From JAVVEW01 sp032251045 (GTDB taxonomy: Bacteria; Pseudomonadota; Gammaproteobacteria; Methylococcales; Methylomonadaceae), in assembly GCA_032251045.1 (NCBI GenBank), contig JAVVEW010000038.1, positions 1 to 21,798 of the forward strand: a stretch of 21,798 nucleotides of DNA, written 5' to 3'. Within the stretch, counting starts at the first letter, position 1. Each line of letters starts with the position of its first letter. Below the pieces are notes generated by a model, which ran no database searches, was not told the origin of the DNA, and worked only from the letters and a program-made list of their open reading frames with translations. This document shows positions 15,971-21,798 of this stretch, in pieces. A program made the translations under genes and the position numbers.

Positions 15971-16170
15971 AGATAATGCTTTTGCTATGTTTGATCGCGC
16001 TGTTCGGTTGTACACAGGTCAAGCCCTGGCAGCGTGATCGATTGGCCGCGCCGCAGATGGCGTTTGATACCGACCCGCTGGAAACCGAGCTAAGGCAACA
16101 CAGCGCGTTCAGTAAAGAGGCCAGTTCAGGCGGTTATGGTGGCGGTGGAGGCGGTTGTGGCTGTAACTAA
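15967..16170 (+). CDS. DUF4266 small lipoprotein with Gly/Cys-rich tail
   Basis: This is a 67-residue protein with a lipoprotein signal ending in the lipobox LFGC (C15 the lipidated residue). WQRDRLAAPQM, then the E/H/F segment and the tail SGGYGGGGGGCGCN are the marks of DUF4266 proteins, which have no proven function. Two Cys close the chain in CGCN, suggesting a metal or thiol role on the membrane surface. The start overlaps the tlpA-like gene by four bases and the 3' end overlaps or abuts the start region of the DUF3570 gene. Family knowledge: DUF4266 and DUF3570 genes usually travel together. Confidence 0.85.
   Translation: MKIMLLLCLIALFGCTQVKPWQRDRLAAPQMAFDTDPLETELRQHSAFSKEASSGGYGGGGGGCGCN
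16147..16159 (+). promoter_or_regulatory. Shine-Dalgarno GGAGG within the DUF4266 glycine tail, deciding the DUF3570 start
   Basis: GGAGG at 16147-16151 lies five bases before a GTG at 16157. The ATG at 16136 has only TTCAGGCGGTT before it. The GGN glycine codons of the DUF4266 tail thus seem to serve also as the ribosome-binding site of the next gene. Confidence 0.55.
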
Positions 16171-17320
16171 ACGTGTCACAGCAGCCGCTCGTCTGAGCGC
16201 CGCCGCGTTGGCGTTGCCCGGTTTAATGCCCAGTGCCGAGGCAGGGCGGGTGGAGGAAAGCTATCAGGCCGATTTTCAATACGGCCATTATGCCGAAAGC
16301 GATCAGCGCATGAGCGTGGATATTTATCAACTGCATGGCGCCGTGCCTATCGGCGAGGCCATGACGGTGTCGGCCAATCTGGTGCGCGACGTGGTTTCCG
16401 GCGCATCGCCTATGTTTAATATCAAACAACGTGACGGTAAGCCTGGGCAGGTATTAACCGGCGCCTCGATACGGGATCAGCGCGATGCCGCCTCCGGCAG
16501 TCTGAGTTATGCCTTCGATCCCGTCACGGCGACGCTGGGCGGCGGTTATTCGGCGGAAGATGATTACATCTCCCGTTACGTCACAGGCCAGCTCAGTTAT
16601 GAATTCAATCACAAACTGAGCACGCTGACTTTGGCCGGCTCGGTAGCGTTTGACCAAATCGAGCCAACCGGCCTGAACTTGAAAGAAAATAAATCCAATC
16701 AGCAGTATCTGCTGGGCTGGTCACAGGTGATCGATAAAAACACCTTGCTGAAACTTAATGCCACCTTTGGCTATCAGGAAGGCTTTTTATCCGATCCTTA
16801 TAAATCGGTGTTTTTTGATGGTCGCGGCTTGTTGGCAGATACCCGGCCCACGCGCCGCTATCAATGGGCCTGGCTGGGGCAGTTGGTTCGCTATTTCAAA
16901 CCCTTGAATCAGGCGGCCTGGCATCTGGATTACCGGTTTTATACCGATAGCTGGGACATCGATTCCCACACTTTGGAAATGAGCTGGCATCAACCGCTGT
17001 TCGAAGGCTGGATGCTGGTGCCGAGACTGCGTTATTACTCGCAAAACCAGGCCGAGTTTTATCAGGCCTTTTTCAGCGCCGACGATAGCGTTAACCGGTT
17101 CAGCAGCGACTATCGGATGGCAGGCTTCGGCGCCTTATCCGGTGGCGTCAAGCTAACTCGGGAATGGCTCGCGCCAGGTAGCCTGGACAGTTTGAAACTG
17201 CAAGTGGGCTTTGATTACTACGACCGCAAAGCCGCCTATCAATTGGCGGGTGATAACGCCGGTGATTTTGCCGATTACCACGCTTACACGGTCACCGCAT
17301 CCGTGCAAGTGCGTTTCTAG
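16157..17320 (+). CDS. DUF3570 outer-membrane beta-barrel-like protein with a flavinylation-like motif
   Basis: From the GTG at 16157 the product is 387 residues (394 from the ATG at 16136). A signal peptide (VTKRVTAAARLSAAALALPGLMPSAEA) is followed by amphipathic strands and the C-terminal ending YTVTASVQVRF with a final Phe, as in BAM-assembled barrels. The N-terminal ESYQADFQYGHYAESDQRM and the closing YDRK...YHAYTVTASV segment fit DUF3570. The segment RDVVSGASP (D78 to S84) matches Dxx(S/T)GA(T/S), the consensus to which ApbE links FMN. The apbE gene follows 12 bases later in the same frame. The function of DUF3570 is unproven; an outer-membrane redox or metal role is inferred from the neighbours. 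Confidence 0.85.
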   Translation: MAVTKRVTAAARLSAAALALPGLMPSAEAGRVEESYQADFQYGHYAESDQRMSVDIYQLHGAVPIGEAMTVSANLVRDVVSGASPMFNIKQRDGKPGQVLTGASIRDQRDAASGSLSYAFDPVTATLGGGYSAEDDYISRYVTGQLSYEFNHKLSTLTLAGSVAFDQIEPTGLNLKENKSNQQYLLGWSQVIDKNTLLKLNATFGYQEGFLSDPYKSVFFDGRGLLADTRPTRRYQWAWLGQLVRYFKPLNQAAWHLDYRFYTDSWDIDSHTLEMSWHQPLFEGWMLVPRLRYYSQNQAEFYQAFFSADDSVNRFSSDYRMAGFGALSGGVKLTREWLAPGSLDSLKLQVGFDYYDRKAAYQLAGDNAGDFADYHAYTVTASVQVRF

Positions 17321-17332
17321 CCAGGCCCTGAC

Positions 17333-18241
17333 ATGACACTGGCGTTATTTGATGTTGCCTTCAAGGCCATGGGTTCGCCGTGCCGGTTTCAGTTTTATGC
17401 GCACAGCCCGGCTCAGGCGCGAAACGTCAGCGATCTGGCGCTGGCGTGTGTGCAGCGGCTGGAGCGGAAATATTCGCGCTACCGCTCGGATAGCCTGGTA
17501 TCGCGCATCAATGATCAGGCCGGCAGCGGCATTGTCCCGATCGATCAGGAAACCAAGGCGCTGTTGGAGTATGCCCGGCAATGCTATCAGGAAAGCGGCG
17601 GCTTGTTTGATATAACCTCGGGCGTTTTGGCTGAGGCCTTTGATTTTCAGCAAGGGCGGGTACGCGACCTTGCCGCCATTGACCGGTTGTGCGCCCGGGT
17701 CGGTTTTGACCGTATTACCTATGACGCCGGCTGTATCACTGTGCCGGCCGGCATGGCGCTGGATTTTGGCGGCATTGTCAAAGAATATGCGGTCGATACG
17801 GTGGCGGGTTTGTTCCAGCAGCACGGCATCGAGCATGGCTTGGTGGAATTGGGTGGCGATATTCGCGTGTTCGGCGCACAGCCCGATGGCCGGGCCTGGC
17901 CTATCGCCGTTCGCAATCCGAACAGGCCGGATACGATTTACCGCCGTATTCAGGTCAGCCAGGGCGCGGTGGCCAGCAGTGGCGATTATGAGCGCTTTAT
18001 CGAGCATGACGGCGTGCGCTACAGCCATGTGCTGAATCCAAAAACCGGGTGGCCGGTCAGCAGTGTGAAAGCGGTGACTGTCGTTGCCGAACATTGTCTG
18101 GTGGCTGGCAGTCTGACCACCATTGCCATGCTCAAAGACGCCGCAGCTCCAGCCTGGTTGAAGGCGCAGAATTTACCTTTTTTATGTTGTCTGGCCGATG
18201 GCCGGATGGTCGATCACTTAAACCCTGCTATCAATCTATGA
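17333..18241 (+). CDS. apbE: ApbE-family FAD:protein FMN transferase
   Basis: ApbE transfers FMN from FAD to a Thr or Ser of the acceptor motif. The 302-residue protein has KYSRYRSDSLVSRIN (46-60), LFDITSGVL, LDFGGIVKEYAVD (143-155), LVELGGDIRVFG, ASSGDYERF (214-222) and YSHVLNPKTGWP (230-241), in the family order. There is no signal peptide or lipobox, unlike most ApbE, and a TAG four codons upstream in the same frame rules out a longer start. In the C-terminal ADAxxT motif, whose Asp holds the metal in studied ApbE, the sequence reads AGSLTT (G259). It may belong to a distinct branch that goes with DUF3570. Its stop overlaps an upstream candidate start of the dsbD frame by ATGA. Confidence 0.92.
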   Translation: MTLALFDVAFKAMGSPCRFQFYAHSPAQARNVSDLALACVQRLERKYSRYRSDSLVSRINDQAGSGIVPIDQETKALLEYARQCYQESGGLFDITSGVLAEAFDFQQGRVRDLAAIDRLCARVGFDRITYDAGCITVPAGMALDFGGIVKEYAVDTVAGLFQQHGIEHGLVELGGDIRVFGAQPDGRAWPIAVRNPNRPDTIYRRIQVSQGAVASSGDYERFIEHDGVRYSHVLNPKTGWPVSSVKAVTVVAEHCLVAGSLTTIAMLKDAAAPAWLKAQNLPFLCCLADGRMVDHLNPAINL

Positions 18242-18289
18242 AGCCATTGTTATACCTTTCGCACTTCAACTTTCGACAGTGCCTAACAA

Positions 18290-18387
18290 GGCACCGGGGT
18301 GTTCGGCAAAGGCTTTGCCAGCATGGATGCTGGTATAGAGCCTACAAGGATGTATTCACGGCGTCCTTTGACGGGCACCCCGGTGCC
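18290..18387 (+). repeat. 98-bp palindromic repeat, family 5, copy A
   Basis: The outer arms GGCACCGGGGTG and CACCCCGGTGCC pair perfectly over 12 bases. An inner hairpin CCAGCA-TGGA-TGCTGG is shared with copy B at 20840-20937, which has the same length and is about 80% identical. It lies between apbE and dsbD and is open in the dsbD frame. Confidence 0.9.
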
Positions 18388-18402
18388 GACTTTCGATCTG
18401 CT

Positions 18403-20259
18403 ATGAGTATATCGCGTCTATGCCTGGTCATGTTGTGGTGTGTTGCCGGCTCGGTCATGGCCAAAACCCCGAATGTAGAATTGTCGCTGGTCAGGGTTGA
18501 AACCGAGGCCTGGCCGGCGCGTTATCATTTCACCCTGACCATGCCTGAATCACACCATGCCTATCTGGATGAAGGGCGGGAACATATCTATATTCCGATC
18601 ACCGTGGACAGCCAAAAAGATCTGATCCGACAAGGTTGGCAATGGTCATGGTTAAAGCGCCCGGAAGGGATTTACGATGAGCATGTCAAAGCCACCGTGC
18701 TGCGCGGTGAAGGCCAGTTTGCTGTTTCGATTCAACCCATGAAATCCCAGGACACGCATCCTGCCCATCTGACCTTGCCGGTGCGCTACCAATTATGCAA
18801 TGACCTGACTCATGTTTGCTTTCGCCCCAAGCAAGTCAACCTGGAACTGCCTTTACCTGACCTGCCGCCTGAAGCCATCCAGGCATCCAGCATGACCGAA
18901 CGCCTGCTCAGCTTGTTTGCCGACCACCAGGAACAAAGCGTGTTGATTTTTGGCTTGATGCTGTTGGCCGGTTTGTTATCGGTGGCGACACCGTGCGTCT
19001 ATCCCATGCTGCCCATTACCGCCATGCTGATCAGCCAGCGTGCCGGCGGCCAGCGGCGCGGCGCTCATGCCTTGGCCTATTTGCTGGGTATCATCATAAC
19101 TTATAGTTTGTTAGGCCTGATCGCCGGCATGACCGGTGGCGCGTTTAACAGCTTCATGCAATCGGCTTGGGTGAATCTGGCTTTTGCCGTGTTTTTTGCC
19201 TTTTTTGCGTTATCCTTGTTGGGTTATTACCAGTTGGGTGTATTGCAGAACCAGATGCAGCAACTCGACCAACGTTCCGCCAAAGTACACGGTATCTGGG
19301 GTACCGGCTTGATGGGCACCGTTGCCGGACTGGTGATTTCTCCTTGCGTGGGGCCGATTGTGTTCGCCTTGTTGCTCAATGTCGCCGACCGCATGGCCGC
19401 GCAGTCAGCGGCGCAACCTGTGCTGTCATTTTGGGATACCTTAGGCATCGCCAGCGAGGGCGGGGTGATGATGGCCGGTTTTGGTTTGGGCGTGGCGTTG
19501 CCATTTTTCCTGCTGGCTGTGTTGAATATCAAACTGCCCAAAGCCGGTTATTGGATGAACAAGGTTAAGTTCGGCTTTGGTCTGGTGATTTTGTATTTCG
19601 CCTACACCTATTTGCATAAAGCATTAGGCGTGCTGGGCGCCGCCGATCATGTCGCTTTGATGCTGGCCGTGGCGCTGGTGGCGTTGTGGTTTGCGGTGGT
19701 CAATTGTAATGTCTTCGCCAGCCATGCCCAGGACAGCGCGCCCGGACAAAAGCTGTACCGCTATTGCGGCGTGATTGCGCTGCTGTTGGGGGGCTGGCTG
19801 TTTATTCATAGCCTGGACAACGTGCCCTTGATGGCGACCGCGCAGGCGCAAGCCAAAGCACCTGGTCAAGGCCCACCGCCGCCCGTGGTGGAAGGCGGCA
19901 TTACCTGGTATCGCCATCTGGCGGCCGCGCAACAAGCCGCCCAGAGTTCCGGTAAACCCATTTTTATCGACTTTTATGCCGCCTGGTGTGCTAATTGTGT
20001 CGCCTTTCGGGGCATGACCCAAAGCCATGCCCGGCTTAATCAGGCGCTGCGGGAACAGGCGATTGCCCTGGAATTGATTGAAGGTGAGCCGGATTTCGAA
20101 GCTTTCAAGCAAATGTCCGAACATCGCAGTTTACAAATCGGCCTGCCATATTTCGCCATCCTCACGCCCGACGGTCGTCTGTCCTGGTCGGGCACCGACT
20201 ATCAAGCTGTGGACGCCATGCTTGAAGCACTGCGAGTTGCGCACAGAGCAGAGTCATAA
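18403..20259 (+). CDS. dsbD: DsbD, transmembrane thiol-disulfide interchange protein
   Basis: DsbD passes electrons from cytoplasmic thioredoxin across the inner membrane to periplasmic thiol proteins. From the ATG at 18403 it has 618 residues: signal peptide (1-20), N-terminal periplasmic domain with the pair C132/C139 (YQLCNDLTHVCF), eight-helix CcdA-like core with C198 (ATPCVYPMLP) and C315 (ISPCVGP), and a C-terminal thioredoxin domain with WCANC (C529, C532). All six redox cysteines are present. The start at 18403 precedes the signal peptide directly. The frame is open back through a 98-bp repeat to an ATG at 18238 that overlaps the apbE stop. In this operon it could reduce the TlpA-like protein. 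Confidence 0.95.
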   Translation: MSISRLCLVMLWCVAGSVMAKTPNVELSLVRVETEAWPARYHFTLTMPESHHAYLDEGREHIYIPITVDSQKDLIRQGWQWSWLKRPEGIYDEHVKATVLRGEGQFAVSIQPMKSQDTHPAHLTLPVRYQLCNDLTHVCFRPKQVNLELPLPDLPPEAIQASSMTERLLSLFADHQEQSVLIFGLMLLAGLLSVATPCVYPMLPITAMLISQRAGGQRRGAHALAYLLGIIITYSLLGLIAGMTGGAFNSFMQSAWVNLAFAVFFAFFALSLLGYYQLGVLQNQMQQLDQRSAKVHGIWGTGLMGTVAGLVISPCVGPIVFALLLNVADRMAAQSAAQPVLSFWDTLGIASEGGVMMAGFGLGVALPFFLLAVLNIKLPKAGYWMNKVKFGFGLVILYFAYTYLHKALGVLGAADHVALMLAVALVALWFAVVNCNVFASHAQDSAPGQKLYRYCGVIALLLGGWLFIHSLDNVPLMATAQAQAKAPGQGPPPPVVEGGITWYRHLAAAQQAAQSSGKPIFIDFYAAWCANCVAFRGMTQSHARLNQALREQAIALELIEGEPDFEAFKQMSEHRSLQIGLPYFAILTPDGRLSWSGTDYQAVDAMLEALRVAHRAES

Positions 20260-20335
20260 CACTGTTGCAACACTAGCACAGCAACTTAAACCCACTACAG
20301 TTATATTTTTACACACGCTGAAGGCGGTACCGGTC

Positions 20336-20818
20336 ATGCTGAACTATGATATATCCGACATCTGGCTGATGGGCGGTTTTGCGCTGATGCTACTGGAGCT
20401 GCTGATACCGGGCGGCATTGTTTTTTTTCTGGGGCTGGCCGCCGTGCTGGTCTCGTTAGGCCTTTATGCCGGCCTTATTGATGGCTGGTTGCAAGCGTTC
20501 ACCGTTTGGTTTATTGCTTCGCCGAGTTTGCTGTTTGCCCTGCGTGGGGTGGTACAGAAACTGATACCCGCTCAGGTCGAGCATGGCAAAACGGATGAGG
20601 ATCTGGATGCCTATAACGCTATCGCGGAGGTATGCGAGGCGATTCCTGTGAAAGGGGAGGGGCGCATTGCCTTTCGGGGCAGCACTTGGATGGCGAGAAA
20701 TTATCACGATGATCAGGGTTTGGCAATCGGCACCCAAGTTCGCGTGGTTTTTCGCGACAATCTGGTGTGGGTGGTGGAAGCCATAGATGCATCAGAAAAT
20801 ATATCTTGCACACGTTAA
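20336..20818 (+). CDS. nfeD: NfeD-like short membrane protein
   Basis: The 160-residue protein has two or three membrane helices at the N-terminus (about 8-28, 30-48, 52-70) and a C-terminal OB-fold-like domain (about 95-150: ...GEGRIAFRGSTWMARN..., GTQVRVVFRDNLVWVV). It lacks the ClpP-like protease domain of long NfeD proteins, so it is the short type. Short NfeD proteins are encoded next to SPFH/stomatin proteins and are thought to work with them in membrane microdomains; such a gene follows. The start at 20336 is chosen for its position ahead of the first helix; the frame is open upstream only by overlap with dsbD. AAGG lies about 12 bases before it. Confidence 0.88.
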   Translation: MLNYDISDIWLMGGFALMLLELLIPGGIVFFLGLAAVLVSLGLYAGLIDGWLQAFTVWFIASPSLLFALRGVVQKLIPAQVEHGKTDEDLDAYNAIAEVCEAIPVKGEGRIAFRGSTWMARNYHDDQGLAIGTQVRVVFRDNLVWVVEAIDASENISCTR

Positions 20819-20839
20819 ATTTCGGCAGATCTTTAAGAA

Positions 20840-20937
20840 GGTGGCGGGGTGTCCGGTAAAGGCTTCGCCAGCATGGATGCTGGCGTAGAGCTTACACGGA
20901 CGTATTCACAGCGTCCTTTGACGGACATCCCTCCACC
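20840..20937 (+). repeat. 98-bp palindromic repeat, family 5, copy B
   Basis: It is exactly as long as copy A. The outer arms GGTGG...TGTCCG and CGGACA...CCACC differ from copy A on both sides in a way that keeps pairing. It lies between nfeD and the SPFH gene. Confidence 0.9.
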
Positions 20938-20979
20938 AGCATGAGTTGCGATGAGTATAACAATCCTTAGGAGGACTGC

Positions 20980-21798
20980 ATGTTGACCACTTTCACGCTA
21001 TTCGTTTTATTGGCAGGTGTTGTGTTGTGGAACCTGATGATCATTGTGCCCATGCGCCAGGCCTGTGTGCTGGAGCGCTTTGGTAATTTCCGGCGAGTTT
21101 TGGAGCCGGGGTTCCATATTGTTGTGCCTTTTTTGGATAAAGTCGCCTATCGCCATGAAATTCGCGAGCAAGTCTTCGATATTCCGGCTCAGCTCTGTAT
21201 CACCCGAGACAATATTCAGGTCGCGGTCGACGGTGTGGTGTATCTGAAGGTGATGGACGCCAAACGCGCCAGTTACGGCATTGGCGATTATCAGCTGGCC
21301 AGCATAAATTTGGCGCAAACCACCATGCGCTCGGAAATCGGTAAGCTGACCTTGAGTGATACCTTTTATGAACGTGACAAGCTAAATGATTCGATTGTCA
21401 GAGAAATAGACGAAGCCTCCGACCCATGGGGCATTAAAGTCATGCGTTACGAAATCAAAAATATTTCGCCGTCAGATCAAGTCGTGCATACCTTGGAAAA
21501 ACAAATGGAAGCGGAGCGGGAAAAACGGGCCGATATCACCTTGGCGATGGCGCAAAAGGAATCGAAAATCCTGATCTCAGAAGGTCATCGCCAGGAAGCG
21601 ATCAATATCTCTGAGGGGGAAAAGCAAAAGCGGATCAACGAAGCCCAGGGCCGCGCCAGCGAAATCAAAATATTGGCGGAAGCGTCTGCCGAGGGCTTGC
21701 AGCAAGTCGCGCATGCGATCAAGCAACCGGGCGGCGACATGGCGGTAAAAATGCGCTTGGTCGAAGATTTTATCGGCAGAGTCGGCGAGGTGATGAAG
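20980..21798 (+). CDS. SPFH/stomatin-like membrane protein (3' end beyond window)
   Basis: The frame is open for 273 codons to the window end. An N-terminal hydrophobic helix (FTLFVLLAGVVLWNLMIIVP, about 5-24) anchors the protein, followed by an SPFH domain: RQACVLERFGNFRRVLEPGF, then VPFLDKVAYRHEIREQVFDIP, QLCITRDNIQVAVDGVVYLKV, LAQTTMRSEIGKLTLSDTF and DPWGIKVMRYEIKNISP. A Glu/Lys/Ala-rich coiled coil follows (EKQMEAEREKRADI and on). This matches the QmcA/paraslipin branch, scaffolds that oligomerise in the inner membrane. AGGAGG at 20969-20974 gives a strong ribosome-binding site. With nfeD it forms the usual pair, though a 98-bp repeat lies between. Confidence 0.92.
   Translation, partial: MLTTFTLFVLLAGVVLWNLMIIVPMRQACVLERFGNFRRVLEPGFHIVVPFLDKVAYRHEIREQVFDIPAQLCITRDNIQVAVDGVVYLKVMDAKRASYGIGDYQLASINLAQTTMRSEIGKLTLSDTFYERDKLNDSIVREIDEASDPWGIKVMRYEIKNISPSDQVVHTLEKQMEAEREKRADITLAMAQKESKILISEGHRQEAINISEGEKQKRINEAQGRASEIKILAEASAEGLQQVAHAIKQPGGDMAVKMRLVEDFIGRVGEVMK

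Noticed and set aside
18049..18402. N-terminal extension of DsbD of up to 118 residues
   Set aside because: It would lie within apbE and the 98-bp repeat, and the signal peptide begins only at 18403.

Overview
The window looks like a chromosomal stretch from a gammaproteobacterium, probably a methanotroph of the Methylomonas/Methylococcales kind. This is inferred from a pqqB-C-D-E cluster (PQQ is the cofactor of methanol dehydrogenase), the NtrC/sigma-54 regulation, the envelope gene types and the many short palindromic repeats. No rRNA, tRNA or CRISPR array is visible, and the species cannot be fixed from the sequence alone.

Region 1 (1-4375, + strand) is the 3' part of a type III-B CRISPR-Cas (Cmr) operon: partial cmr4, cmr5, cmr6, a CARF-nuclease effector of the Card1/Can2 family, and cas6. 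Genes are separated by 2-4 bases or overlap by 1-4. The two ends of the module, cmr4 and cas6, appear to be frameshifted, whereas the genes between them are intact. Cas10 (cmr2), cmr1, cmr3 and the array must lie outside the window.

Region 2 (4372-5820) is galU inside a thicket of short palindromic repeats. Two composite repeat blocks in the same orientation flank galU, and the downstream block carries another repeat inserted in it.

Region 3 (5824-8931, - strand) is pqqB, pqqC, pqqD, pqqE in transcription order. No pqqA was found next to them. Region 4 (9109-13820) is a sigma-54-type response regulator and its membrane histidine kinase (- strand), divergent from a two-gene unit for an outer-membrane porin-like barrel and a periplasmic binding-protein-like protein (+ strand).

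Region 5 (13821-14435) has no gene. It holds a 206-bp MITE with inverted ends and an 8-bp target duplication, nested in another repeat, followed by a cluster of GCAAAAT-like sites and a well-spaced sigma-54 promoter.

Region 6 (14436-20259, + strand) is an envelope redox module: an exported protein with an Asp-rich calcium-binding-like tract and a cytochrome-like domain with an unusual CX4CH haem motif; a TlpA-type thioredoxin; a small Gly/Cys-tailed lipoprotein (DUF4266); a DUF3570 beta-barrel; an ApbE flavin transferase; and a full-length DsbD. The barrel contains DVVSGAS, which fits the site consensus that ApbE modifies with FMN, so the barrel may itself be a covalent flavoprotein. This is the most interesting system in the window.

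Region 7 (20336-21798) is a short NfeD-like membrane protein followed by an SPFH/stomatin-like protein cut off by the window end. A 98-bp repeat that also lies in front of dsbD separates them.
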